DNA of 43,483 nucleotides from Sporosarcina cyprini. Its GTDB lineage: Bacteria; Bacillota; Bacilli; Bacillales_A; Planococcaceae. The notes below the pieces were generated by a model. It saw nothing but the letters and a program-made list of their open reading frames with translations, was not told the DNA's origin and searched no databases. The stretch lies in assembly GCF_022048975.1 (NCBI RefSeq), contig NZ_JAKMHX010000020.1:1-43483 (forward strand), in the 5' to 3' direction. Made by a program: the position numbers and the translations under genes. Positions 33,360-41,858 of the stretch are shown piece after piece. Positions within the stretch are counted from its first letter, which is position 1. Every line of letters starts with the position of its first letter.

Positions 33360-33577
33360 ACGAGCGGTTTGCCAGGATATACGAGTGGTTAGCCGGCAGA
33401 TACGAGAGGTTGCAGAAATATATGAGTGGTTGGCTGGTTATACGAGCGGTTGGCGAGTGGATACGAGAGGTTGTGGGAAAATACGAGCGGTTAGCCGTGA
33501 TATACGAGCGGTTGCCGGCGGTACCAAATGTTGGCGAAATACCGGGGAGATCAGAGGCATGGTTGATTACAGGAAAA
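33360..33577. repeat. Interspersed repeat array B with tail
   Basis: Eight GAG[C/T/A]GGTT cores begin at 33362, 33383, 33404, 33424, 33444, 33465, 33485 and 33506 (21,21,20,20,21,20,21), exactly the rhythm of array A2. Unit identity is also kept: unit 3 GAGAGGTT, unit 4 followed by ggctggttat, unit 6 GAGAGGTTgtgg. The 34-nt tail is 33544-33577. A degenerate extra core is at 33323. Just after the tail come short inverted repeats CGAG-TG-CTCG and GGAG-N6-CTCC. The array fills the 514-nt gap 33199-33712 with the terminator. Open frames through it lack ribosome sites. Confidence 0.9.
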
Positions 33578-33638
33578 AAAGCACATACGAGTGCTCGATG
33601 GAGGCATGGCTCCTGACTAGTATTAATAAATTTTTTTA

Positions 33639-33669
33639 TTGCCATAATGATCTGAATTTATGTTAGGAT
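33639..33669 (+). promoter_or_regulatory. Possible promoter of the ABC operon
   Basis: TTGCCA (33639-33644) and TG-T-TAGGAT (33661-33669) are 19 nt apart, a loose match helped by the TGn element. It lies 44 nt upstream of the ATG. Confidence 0.35.
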
Positions 33670-33712
33670 AGTTTAAGAGATATACATTTTTTACAGAAAG
33701 AGGGGATAGGTG

Positions 33713-34615
33713 ATGGGAATTCTAGCAGTTCAGAACTTGACAAAAGTATATAAGAGTCATAAAGTGCTCGATGCGATTAGCTTGACGATTGACACGCCTG
33801 GTATTTGGGCTCTTGTCGGACCAAACGGAGTGGGAAAGACGACATTTCTCAATGTTATTACAAATATTCTTCCAGCAAATTCTGGGACGGTCGAACTTAT
33901 GGGAAAGAGCAATAAAGACTCAACGGTTTTTAAGGAAGTCGCATTTCTTCAGGATAATACGGTGTTGTTTGATTATTTAACGGGATATGACCATTTGAAA
34001 TATATTAGTGACGTACAGAAGATGCCTAAAGACCGAGTGAAAGAAGTGGCGGAATACGTGGGCATGGAAGGCTATTTGAAGAAGACCGTCGGCAATTATT
34101 CACTAGGGATGAAACAGCATTTGTTGCTGGCGATGTCGCTCATTAATCAACCAAAGTTATTGCTACTGGATGAGCCGTTGAATGGCTTGGACCCGACGAG
34201 CGCTATTTTAATGAGGAAAATCTTATTGGAGCTGGCCGATCAGGGCACCACCATCCTATTGTCATCTCATAATTTATCCGAGATCGACCGTGTTACGAAA
34301 CAGATTTTGTTTTTGAAGGATGGAAAACTGACGCAAGTCGATATGCATCAATTTGAGGATACATACTATGACATTTTGCTATCCGATCCTGAGCGTGCCA
34401 AGCGTGTGCTTGTGGAAGGCGGATATCAGGTCGGTCATGAAAATGGAACGAGGGGTATCCGTCTTCATTTGGAAAGTGACCAGCTTGATCAAGTGATTGA
34501 ATTAATTAAGTCGGAAGGGCTGCAAATCCTCGACATTCAGAAAGAAAAAACAGGGTCAGAGAAATTATACAAAGAAATTTTTTCAGGAGCTCCGCATGAA
34601 AAAAATCTTGTTTGA
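33713..34615 (+). CDS. ABC transporter ATP-binding protein
   Basis: Nucleotide-binding subunit of an ABC-2 type exporter, 300 residues from the ATG at 33713 (AGAGGGGAT upstream; an in-frame GTG lies just before). Walker A GPNGVGKTT, Q-loop near A-F-L-Q-D-N, signature Y-S-L-G-M-K-Q in place of the canonical LSGGQ, Walker B LLLLDEPLNGLD and switch His in S-S-H-N-L-S are all present. The C-terminal 80 residues form the accessory domain usual in drug/lantibiotic-type exporters. It overlaps the first permease by 20 nt. No dedicated regulator or two-component system is adjacent. Substrate is unknown. Confidence 0.93.
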   Translation: MGILAVQNLTKVYKSHKVLDAISLTIDTPGIWALVGPNGVGKTTFLNVITNILPANSGTVELMGKSNKDSTVFKEVAFLQDNTVLFDYLTGYDHLKYISDVQKMPKDRVKEVAEYVGMEGYLKKTVGNYSLGMKQHLLLAMSLINQPKLLLLDEPLNGLDPTSAILMRKILLELADQGTTILLSSHNLSEIDRVTKQILFLKDGKLTQVDMHQFEDTYYDILLSDPERAKRVLVEGGYQVGHENGTRGIRLHLESDQLDQVIELIKSEGLQILDIQKEKTGSEKLYKEIFSGAPHEKNLV

Positions 34616-35696
34616 GTGGAAAAAAATCTCGCGTCTTAGAGTGTTTCCTGTTTTTTTGCAGCTGACATTCGCCTTTGTATTCGGCTTGTTTTTTTATAAC
34701 CATATGTCACAGGGACAAATTGAAGTTAAGAAAATTGAGTATTTTACAGAGCTGCAAAATGACGTGAACCAGCAGCTTCTCAATGCAGAACAGGAGATGA
34801 AAAAGGGCAAGACCCAGAGTCTTAAGGGTCAACTGCATTTTGGTGCTGAGCTTTCCACCAGACTGCAAGAATTGATTTATGCCATCAAAAGCCGCAACTG
34901 GCAAAACGAATTGCAGAAAGAGATCGCAGTCTATGAATCAGCTATGGAATACACAAAGTTTGATGGCTCGTATTTTGGAGTCAGCATGATCGATATGGAA
35001 ATTACGATAAAATTGAATGAGGAGCTCCTGAAGAGGAACCTGCCGAAGGAAGATTTTGACTTATCAATTCAAACTTCAATTTTTATGAAGAAAGTAATTT
35101 CGTTAGTCATGAACCCTGTTGGTTTTGTCATGCTGCTGTTTGTGTTGGGTCTCATCGTAACGAGAGAATTTGATGATAATAGCATCCGTCAAGTATTGAC
35201 CTTGCCCATGACAAGAGTCCAATATATGTTCATCAAATTTGCAACCATTGTCAGTGGCGGAATCCTTTGGCTTGCCATCATTTTTGGCACTTCCTATGGG
35301 GTTGGTGAACTGCTTGGCCGATCAAAAGGGAATATTTTTCAATATCCAATATATACGAGCCAAGATACATTTATCAGTTCTGGTGACTATTTAGTAGAAG
35401 CAGCCTTGTATGGTTGTAGCTTTATGGTATTCTCAGTTGGCCTGTTTCTGTTGATAGCCTATTTATTTCAAAATACAATCATTGCGTTCTCGGCATTGCT
35501 TTTCATCATTGCGGGGGGGTGGCTCGTTGATAGTTATGGATTCCAAAGTCTTTATAATCCATTCACGTATCAAATGGTTGACCAGGCTATTTTAAGGACA
35601 CCTCAGTTTTTCCCTGGCGGCATTGCAGTATTGTGTGTGGCTTTAATACTTATGCTGGCAGCTACAATGATGCTCAACCGAAAGCGAGGAATGTGA
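34596..35696 (+). CDS. ABC-2 type permease subunit 1
   Basis: A 366-residue membrane protein. One N-terminal helix (about 17-36) is followed by an extracytoplasmic helical domain of about 130 residues, then five or six helices from about 168 to the end, the topology of ABC-2 permeases. The motif L-I-V-T-R-E-F-D-D-N-S-I-R-Q-V-L marks the coupling region after helix 2. Its start lies inside the ATPase gene (20-nt overlap), indicating translational coupling, and the next permease begins 1 nt after its stop. Together with the second permease it should form a heterodimeric pore. Confidence 0.88.
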   Translation: MKKILFEWKKISRLRVFPVFLQLTFAFVFGLFFYNHMSQGQIEVKKIEYFTELQNDVNQQLLNAEQEMKKGKTQSLKGQLHFGAELSTRLQELIYAIKSRNWQNELQKEIAVYESAMEYTKFDGSYFGVSMIDMEITIKLNEELLKRNLPKEDFDLSIQTSIFMKKVISLVMNPVGFVMLLFVLGLIVTREFDDNSIRQVLTLPMTRVQYMFIKFATIVSGGILWLAIIFGTSYGVGELLGRSKGNIFQYPIYTSQDTFISSGDYLVEAALYGCSFMVFSVGLFLLIAYLFQNTIIAFSALLFIIAGGWLVDSYGFQSLYNPFTYQMVDQAILRTPQFFPGGIAVLCVALILMLAATMMLNRKRGM

Positions 35697-35697
35697 G

Positions 35698-37002
35698 ATG
35701 AAGCACTTTCTCTTTGAATGTAAAAAGATAATCAAAAAAAGATCGATATGGATTGCCCTGATTCTTTCGGTTGTGGCGATGTCCGGCTACTATTTCTTTA
35801 ACTATTCCGTTGCGGAGCGCATGCATATGAATCGCATGTTTGACCTGGAAAATAGCCAGATCGAGTTTCCGGAAAAGATTGCGGAAGACCGTCATGCGCT
35901 GGAAGAAGCCAATAAGGCAGGAGATAGCGCGAAGGCTCTTGATTTACAGTTGAGTATTGATATCTATGAAAAGATGCTTGCTGATAAAAAGTTTGATTTG
36001 GATCATATAGAAGCTGGTAATTGGGCAGCCATTACGCAAAAGCAATACGAACAGTTGGATCGTGATGTTGCCATTTCAAAGAGTCAGAACTATCCAGTGC
36101 ATTCTATGATGGATCAGATGGTCTCGATGTTCACTGTGAGGGCCACAGCTGAGGAATTGAGGTTGCTGGCTGAAACGGGAGACGAACCCCTTATTCAAAT
36201 GAATTCAATTACGCCTTTCCATCCGACATTATATGATCGATTTACAGGAAAGACGCTGGAATTATGGGAAGATACAACGAAACGCTATGGGATGCCTGGT
36301 TTTTATTTCTTGTATCAGATCATTCCTGCGTTCGTAATTCCATTTATCATTTTGATCGGGTGCTTTGTTTTCGGAAACAATGTTTCTTCCGAAGCGACCA
36401 AAAAGAGAAAAGGGCTGAACCTATATGCCGTCCTGCCAGTTAATCGGCCTGGGTTGTTTTTTGCTAAGTTTGGCAGCGGATTGTTATGTACTCTTCTTTT
36501 TGTTTTTTTGATTTTATGCGTGCCGCTTCTTTCAAGTCTTCTTACATCCGGTGTAGGCAGCTTGCAATTTCCTGTATTGATATACGATGGGCCAGGCGAA
36601 AGCCTGCTTGGATTAAAGAGTGCAAATATACTAAACGAATGGACAGATGAATTTCATTTTACTACGCTCGGGAACTACTTGGGGATGGTTCTGCTAATGA
36701 CAGCGGCTCTCGTATTCCTGATGTATTCCGTCTATTTTCTGCTGTCGCTCTTTTTCAAAAATCCGAGTGTAAATGCTGCCCTCCTGCTCATTGTCACCTT
36801 TTTTGGCATGACTGTGTTGCCAAAGTCTCCGTTTAATCCATTTACCTATGTAGATCTACATCGGGTAATTAACGGTGAATTTGCTGTCTCCCACTTTAAT
36901 GATGCGATCGATATTACGAATGGGCTTTTGTTAGTAGGGGCATTGGGATTAGTATTGACTATTTTCAGTTATGTGCGGTTCAGGCGTTATATTGTGGAGT
37001 AA
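35698..37002 (+). CDS. ABC-2 type permease subunit 2
   Basis: A 434-residue membrane protein with the same plan as its neighbour: a helix at about 17-35, an extracytoplasmic helical domain (about 40-200), then about six helices. The cytoplasmic loop after helix 2 contains F-G-N-N-V-S-S-E-A-T-K-K-R-K-G-L-N, corresponding to the coupling region of permease 1. RBS GCGAGGAATGTGAG overlaps the end of the previous gene. The two permeases are only distantly alike. It completes a three-gene exporter; small genes follow after 86 nt. Confidence 0.88.
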   Translation: MKHFLFECKKIIKKRSIWIALILSVVAMSGYYFFNYSVAERMHMNRMFDLENSQIEFPEKIAEDRHALEEANKAGDSAKALDLQLSIDIYEKMLADKKFDLDHIEAGNWAAITQKQYEQLDRDVAISKSQNYPVHSMMDQMVSMFTVRATAEELRLLAETGDEPLIQMNSITPFHPTLYDRFTGKTLELWEDTTKRYGMPGFYFLYQIIPAFVIPFIILIGCFVFGNNVSSEATKKRKGLNLYAVLPVNRPGLFFAKFGSGLLCTLLFVFLILCVPLLSSLLTSGVGSLQFPVLIYDGPGESLLGLKSANILNEWTDEFHFTTLGNYLGMVLLMTAALVFLMYSVYFLLSLFFKNPSVNAALLLIVTFFGMTVLPKSPFNPFTYVDLHRVINGEFAVSHFNDAIDITNGLLLVGALGLVLTIFSYVRFRRYIVE

Positions 37003-37088
37003 GCTGGGGAGACGAGTGCGGGTTGGCATGTGAATAAAATAAGGTATTGCCAATAAGCAATGGAAAGTGTTAGGAGGGGAATGGTAAT

Positions 37089-37286
37089 TTGGTTAAAACA
37101 GTGACTTTTTCGTTCGATAGTACCAAGTATCCTGGGGTAGCAGACACCGAAACTTTTACATTGGACCAGTTCGGGATTGACTTGAATATGGATAAAAAAG
37201 AAATAGAGACGCAGATGCAACGTCTACTGGAGATGTGGATTTGGCACAAACTGAATATCTCGTACAGTATAGTCTATGATTCATAA
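37089..37286 (+). CDS. Small hypothetical protein
   Basis: A 65-residue protein from a TTG start, with AGGAGGGGA about 8 nt upstream; the nearby ATG at 37081 stops after seven codons. It is soluble with no signal peptide: a beta-like N-terminus (VKTVTFSFDS) and a helical C-terminus with M-D-K-K-E-I-E-T-Q-M-Q-R-L-L-E-M-W. The family is not recognised. It sits 86 nt after the ABC operon and may be co-expressed. Confidence 0.55.
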   Translation: MVKTVTFSFDSTKYPGVADTETFTLDQFGIDLNMDKKEIETQMQRLLEMWIWHKLNISYSIVYDS

Positions 37287-37369
37287 CAAAATTGACGATC
37301 TGTAAGTGCGTATCAAAAAATGTGTTACACAATCTATGACCGAAATTGATGACTGGAGGTGATAGAAAA

Positions 37370-38101
37370 GTGAATCCTACGAAGATAACAAAGAGGATAC
37401 TTCCTGTTTTTCTAATTGGTTGTCTGTTGGCAGGCGGGATTTTCATTAAGACAAAGGCACAGACGATTAAGGGCGACGGGGTCACTTTTAGCGAGTATTT
37501 TCATCCGTACGATGTTCTCAATGTAAGAGAACACGTTCGCTACTATGACCTTGCTGCAAGCGATGAGGTAACCTCTCCTTTATATGAGCAAATGAAGAAG
37601 GCCATCAATCAATTAGGTACGGATCAACTGCCTTTTGAAACCGCCAGGGAAACGGCGTATCTTGTTACCTCGTCTGCTAAAAAAGGAGAGCGGTTAAGCC
37701 AAGTTCAAATCGGTTTTTTTAATCAGGATGATGCAAGACCAGGAGATTTTTTTATCATCTCTGCAACCTAAAGTGATCGAAATCCTTTGGAAGGAGTAAC
37801 GATAAACGACAACCGTGATACTGTAGGAAACGAGCTGAAAAAAGTAGAACTCTTGAAGGGTGTGCCGATGTACCAGCAAATACTCACGACGAATAGTGCA
37901 TTGTTATACAGATATTATGACCTTGATGAAACGGAGAATCAGATCAGAGTTGTCGGAACACAAGCAAATGAGTTTTACGCTTATTATGATGGATACATTT
38001 ATCATATTGGCTATTCGATCGATAGAGAAAAGAATGACAGTGACATGCAAGAAAAGATGCTCAACTTGGTCCGTGAGTATATGTTAGTAATTTCTGAATA
38101 A
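37370..38101 (+). pseudogene. Membrane-anchored hypothetical protein interrupted by in-frame TAA
   Basis: Begins at GTG 37370 right after GGAGGTGAT. The N-terminus is basic with a hydrophobic segment (about 9-25), a signal anchor; L-I-G-C inside it is a weak lipobox. The frame stops at TAA 37769-37771 (codon 134) but continues in the same frame without other stops to 38101, giving 242 codons in all. The part after the stop has no ATG/GTG with a ribosome site, and sequence character does not change across it. A GAA or AAA to TAA change would explain it; stop read-through or a sequencing error are alternatives. Family unknown. Confidence 0.7.
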
Positions 38102-38198
38102 ATATGATTCGCAGTATTTCTTTTGAAGATTGTATAGGAGTACGTTTATGATGACTCGATATGTTTAAGACCTTCATTTATAAGAGAGGAGACGTGTA

Positions 38199-38573
38199 AT
38201 GATTCAACGGGATAAGGTTGTCTTACTACTTTTGCTGAGCCTCATGACCATATTATTACTATTCGATTTTTTTCCAGGCATCAGCGAAATCGTATTTGTT
38301 CCAAAACCAATTCTAGTTGGCAGCCTTCTCGTTGTCTATTGTGCCGGTATCTTTCTTACACCTACTAAGAAGGAGCAAAAATTCGATGTACTTTGGCAAG
38401 CCGTGTTCCCGTTATATTTACTTATTCTCATTGTTATCTTTACTCTACTTGGAGGGAACTCTCAATCAGGCATTTCTTTTTCCAATCCTATTCTTTGGGT
38501 TGTTTTATTAATAAGTGCTCTGGATATAAGGAAAAGTTATAAAAAGGGGATGGCGGATCAATCTGTTATGTAA
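38199..38573 (+). CDS. Small polytopic membrane protein
   Basis: A 124-residue protein with four hydrophobic helices (about 7-25, 35-53, 66-85, 96-111) and short charged ends, no signal cleavage site and no conserved motif I recognise. AGAGAGGAGACG lies upstream of the ATG. It is last in the row of genes behind the ABC exporter and ends at a terminator, so it may be a small accessory membrane protein; this is inference from position. Confidence 0.65.
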   Translation: MIQRDKVVLLLLLSLMTILLLFDFFPGISEIVFVPKPILVGSLLVVYCAGIFLTPTKKEQKFDVLWQAVFPLYLLILIVIFTLLGGNSQSGISFSNPILWVVLLISALDIRKSYKKGMADQSVM

Positions 38574-38616
38574 GCAACCGCCAGGATTATCTTTAGTATA
38601 TCTATTCTTCACATTC

Positions 38617-38658
38617 AAAAAGCCCAATCCTTTTTAAGCAATAGGGGATTGGGCTTTT
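38617..38658. terminator. Bidirectional terminator
   Basis: AAAAGCCCAATCC (38618-38630) pairs with GGATTGGGCTTTT (38646-38658), with a 15-nt loop. It serves the convergent membrane-protein gene and the M20 hydrolase. Confidence 0.88.
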
Positions 38659-38665
38659 CCAAGGT

Positions 38666-40078
38666 TTACACCGTTTGAATTTTATACTTTTTAATCTCCG
38701 GCGGAATCGGGCAAACATATTCCTCGCCGCCGCGCTGTTCAATCAATTCCGCCTTCGCTTTTTCCAAAATATCTGGATTATGAAGGACGTTGATCGCTGT
38801 TGCCGCCATGACTTTTCCTGCATGCAGCATGCCTTTATGCGCAACAGATGTCTTTCCAGTCGATACGACCTGCCAAGTATGAAGCGGTGTACCTATTGGT
38901 TCACATCCGACTAAAGCTTGAACTGTCGGTACGACCCAGCTTACGTCGCCGACATCGCTTGTGCCCGGCATGACACCATTCGAAGGAATAAATGGGTCGA
39001 TGACATCGGCCATGTCTTTCCCTTTTAATTCTTTATTCACCTGCACGTCTTTTCTTTTATCTGCTTCTGAAAGTGTCGCCCGGATAGCTTTTGCGAATTC
39101 CAAATCCTTTTCATCATACTGAGGCACTCCTAGAGCGACAAAGTTGTCATACATGACCTCTTCGAGCGTATTGTTTGGCAGAATATCGGAGGCGGCGGAA
39201 GCAAAATCGATTTCTACTTCGGTGCCCGTCATGAGTGCCGCTCCTCTCGCGATGTCGCAGACACGTTGATAAATTTCTTCTGCTTGGGCAACACGTGGAG
39301 CCCGGATAAAGTAGAGGACGTCTGCCTTCTCTTGGACGACATTCGGAGAGTATCCGCCTGTATTCGTAATGGCATAATGGATCCTTGCTTCCGGGATGAC
39401 ATGTTCCCGCAAATAGTTGACACCCACATTCATCAGCTCGACAGCATCGAGTGCACTTCTACCGAGGTGGGGGCTATCCGCTGCATGAGCGCTTCTTCCT
39501 TTGAATCGATAAGAAACTTCATAGCAGGCGAGGGAGGACATCGACCATACAGCATGGCGCGACCACGGATGCCAGCAGACCGCAAAATCCACATCATCAA
39601 ACAAGCCTGCCCGCACCATGAAGGTTTTTCCGCTGCCGATTTCCTCTCCAGGGCAGCCATAATATCGGACTGTTCCTTCGAGGTTATTCTCCTCCAAATA
39701 ATGGCGAATGGCAATGGCAGCCGCTAAAGCACCGGTGCCGAGAAGGTTATGTCCGCACCCATGTCCGTTTCCGCCTGCTTCGACCGGATTATAACTTGTT
39801 TCCGCTCCAGCCTGGCTCAAACCGGATAGGGCATCGAATTCGCCCAGTACTGCAATGACCGGGTTTCCTTTGCCAAAGCTGCCGATAAAAGCGGTTTCTA
39901 TATCGCCTACGCCTTTTTCAACAGCAAAGCCTTCCTCTTCTAAGGTTTTGCATAGTAAGTCGGCTGATTGAAACTCAACAAATCCTGTCTCTGCGTATTC
40001 CCAAATTCGGTCACTGACAGAAATTAATTTCTCCCGTTTCTCTTCAATCACATTGGATAACATTTCGCGGTAGTTCAT
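38666..40078 (-). CDS. M20-family amidohydrolase (AbgB-like)
   Basis: Zinc-dependent aminoacyl amidohydrolase related to p-aminobenzoyl-glutamate hydrolase subunit B. It has 470 residues from the ATG at 40078, 6 nt after AGAGGTG; a GTG nine bases upstream overlaps that ribosome site. Metal-site blocks are visible: G-H-G-C-G-H-N-L-L-G-T, C-P-G-E-E-I-G-S-G-K, W-H-P-W, and the late G-T-P-L-H-T-W. The dimerisation lid domain lies in between (F-K-G-R-S-A-H-A-A-D onward). The exact substrate is open: AbgB relatives cleave several N-acyl amino acids. It follows the YfcC-type transporter by 71 nt, which suggests uptake and cleavage of one substrate. Confidence 0.9.
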   Translation of the reverse strand: MNYREMLSNVIEEKREKLISVSDRIWEYAETGFVEFQSADLLCKTLEEEGFAVEKGVGDIETAFIGSFGKGNPVIAVLGEFDALSGLSQAGAETSYNPVEAGGNGHGCGHNLLGTGALAAAIAIRHYLEENNLEGTVRYYGCPGEEIGSGKTFMVRAGLFDDVDFAVCWHPWSRHAVWSMSSLACYEVSYRFKGRSAHAADSPHLGRSALDAVELMNVGVNYLREHVIPEARIHYAITNTGGYSPNVVQEKADVLYFIRAPRVAQAEEIYQRVCDIARGAALMTGTEVEIDFASAASDILPNNTLEEVMYDNFVALGVPQYDEKDLEFAKAIRATLSEADKRKDVQVNKELKGKDMADVIDPFIPSNGVMPGTSDVGDVSWVVPTVQALVGCEPIGTPLHTWQVVSTGKTSVAHKGMLHAGKVMAATAINVLHNPDILEKAKAELIEQRGGEEYVCPIPPEIKKYKIQTV

Positions 40079-40149
40079 TTCATTCACCTCTGCAGAAGAT
40101 TTGTTTACTAAATGGCGGGTTTACACCTCCGCGGTCTATTTCTTTAAAA

Positions 40150-41577
40150 TTAAAACGGGCCATATTGAATCGCTTGCGCAATCACTAAGAAAATCAAAAC
40201 GACAGCCACTTGGATTAAGACGTACGGCAATACCCATTTCACCCATTTGGAATAGGGGATGCCCATCATCCCTAACGCCGCCAACAGCAAGCCGCCTGTC
40301 GGAATGATCAAGTTCGATACGCCTCCGCCCATGACGGTCGCAAAGGCGGCGGTTTGTCTTGTCACACCGACCAAATCCGCAAGAGGGGCCATAATCGGCA
40401 TGACTAGGGAGGCATGTCCGCTTCCGGAAGGAACGATAAAATGGATAAAGAAATTCGCCGCGCCCATTCCTACTGCGGTTACACTTGGCGGAAGCCCTTC
40501 CAGCAAACCGGAAGTTACATATAAGATCGTATCCAAAAGCCCGCCTGCTGTAAGAACAACTAAAATGGTACTTGCAACACCGATGATCATAGCGCCGGGA
40601 ACCATTTCTGCGCATCCTTTTAGAAATGCGTCCGTCATGTCGTTTCCTGAAAGCTTGCCGATGAGTGCCATGATGATGGCGCCTAACAAGAAAATTCCCA
40701 CAATCTCACCGATATACCAGCCAAGGCTGATGACCCCATAAATAAGGGCGATGAAACAGCCTAAAAAGACAAAAAGTGAGATGGCATGTCTCTTGCTGAT
40801 TTTGTAATTCGTATCAAATGTAATGCTTTCATTTGGATTAAATCTGCCGTATTCGGCCAGTTCAGGGTTTTTCTCGATTTTATTGACATGCCGTAAAATA
40901 AAGAGGACTGTCAAAATGTAGAAGATGACATAAATGGCGATTCGCAAGCCAATTCCTGAATACATTGGAAGTTCGGCAACAGTTTGGGCAACCCCAATAG
41001 TGAAGGGATTGGTTATTCCTGAAGTGAATCCAGCGCCGAGCATCCCAAGTACAACAATGGCAAGGCCTGTCAGTGCATCAAATCCGAGGGCAATGGTCAT
41101 GGGAACCACAATAGTAATGTAGACCAATGTATCCTCAGCTGCTCCAATCAGCGTACCGAGCAATGAAAAAATGAGAACCATCACGGGGATGATCAGTTTT
41201 TTCCGGGCACCGAACTTCTGGGCAGTAAATCGGATCAGCGCATCAATGGAGCCTGTCGCCTGCATAATGCCGAGAGCGCCGCCGATGAGCAAGACGAATA
41301 GGATAATCGGAGCGGCGTTCACCATACCCTGGTGAAACGAATTAAACATCTCCAGCAATCCAACGGGTGTTCGATCGACAAATTCAAATTTGGACGGGTC
41401 AATCAATGTTCGGCCATTTTCCTCAAATCTGGCGTATTTGCCCGCAGGAACCACATAGGTTAAAACAGTAATGGCAGCAATGATGATAAACATCAGAACG
41501 TAAGCACTAATTCCACTTTTCTTCTTTGGCTTCTTTTCTTCATTGCCTGCATTCTTTAAAGGTTTGGCCATGCTCAT
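40150..41577 (-). CDS. YfcC/DcuC-family carboxylate or peptide transporter
   Basis: Ion-coupled membrane transporter, 475 residues from the ATG at 41577, 8 nt after GGGAG. About 12 hydrophobic helices are seen. The start (VLTYVVPAGKYARFEENGR) and the later HFIVPSGSGHASLVMPIMAP and SNLIIPTGGLLLAALGMMGI are typical of the YfcC branch of PF03606. The family moves dicarboxylates, basic amino acids or small dipeptides; pairing with an M20 hydrolase favours an acylated amino acid or dipeptide. It is first in the operon, with cre and LysR-type sites upstream. Confidence 0.87.
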   Translation of the reverse strand: MSMAKPLKNAGNEEKKPKKKSGISAYVLMFIIIAAITVLTYVVPAGKYARFEENGRTLIDPSKFEFVDRTPVGLLEMFNSFHQGMVNAAPIILFVLLIGGALGIMQATGSIDALIRFTAQKFGARKKLIIPVMVLIFSLLGTLIGAAEDTLVYITIVVPMTIALGFDALTGLAIVVLGMLGAGFTSGITNPFTIGVAQTVAELPMYSGIGLRIAIYVIFYILTVLFILRHVNKIEKNPELAEYGRFNPNESITFDTNYKISKRHAISLFVFLGCFIALIYGVISLGWYIGEIVGIFLLGAIIMALIGKLSGNDMTDAFLKGCAEMVPGAMIIGVASTILVVLTAGGLLDTILYVTSGLLEGLPPSVTAVGMGAANFFIHFIVPSGSGHASLVMPIMAPLADLVGVTRQTAAFATVMGGGVSNLIIPTGGLLLAALGMMGIPYSKWVKWVLPYVLIQVAVVLIFLVIAQAIQYGPF

Positions 41578-41704
41578 CTGTAACACTCCCTAATCATTTG
41601 GTTTGTAACGCCTGCTGTGAACTATCCCTTCCTCCAACTAGTAGCGAAAGTCTTCCCCGAGTATTCAAATAGACCCCCAATTAATTGAATTCTGAAAATA
41701 GATT

Positions 41705-41718
41705 TGTCAACGCTTTCA
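41705..41718 (-). promoter_or_regulatory. cre site (CcpA operator) of the yfcC-abgB operon
   Basis: On the minus strand TGAAAGCGTTGACA matches every position of the consensus TGWAANCGNTNWCA. It contains TTGACA, which could be the -35 of the operon, although the -10 17 nt on is weak. Repression by CcpA under good carbon supply is predicted. Confidence 0.75.
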
Positions 41719-41744
41719 TTTTATCCTGAATTAAGGCGGATGAT

Positions 41745-41759
41745 ATTCAAAATAGGAAT
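41745..41759. promoter_or_regulatory. LysR-type inverted repeat 1
   Basis: ATTC-N7-GAAT, a perfect T-N11-A type repeat in the divergent region, centred at 41752. Confidence 0.55.
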
Positions 41760-41763
41760 ACTG

Positions 41764-41784
41764 CATATTATGATTCTGAATATG
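41764..41784. promoter_or_regulatory. LysR-type inverted repeat 2
   Basis: CATATT-N9-AATATG, perfect, centred at 41774, 22 bp from repeat 1. It covers the probable -35 of the LysR gene. Confidence 0.55.
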
Positions 41785-41790
41785 TTGGGT

Positions 41791-41796
41791 TATAAT
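41791..41796 (+). promoter_or_regulatory. -10 of the LysR-type regulator gene
   Basis: A perfect TATAAT at 41791-41796, 62 nt before the GTG start. The best -35 is TTATGA at 41768-41773 (17-nt spacer), inside the second inverted repeat. Confidence 0.6.
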
Positions 41797-41858
41797 ATTT
41801 TAGAGTGAGGTATCGTATAATTGAAGCTTTAGATCGTTGAAGGACAGGTGGAATCATC

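Noticed and set aside
37787..38101. Independent small gene
   Set aside because: In frame with 37370-37771, lacks a credible start, and reads as the continuation of the same protein.
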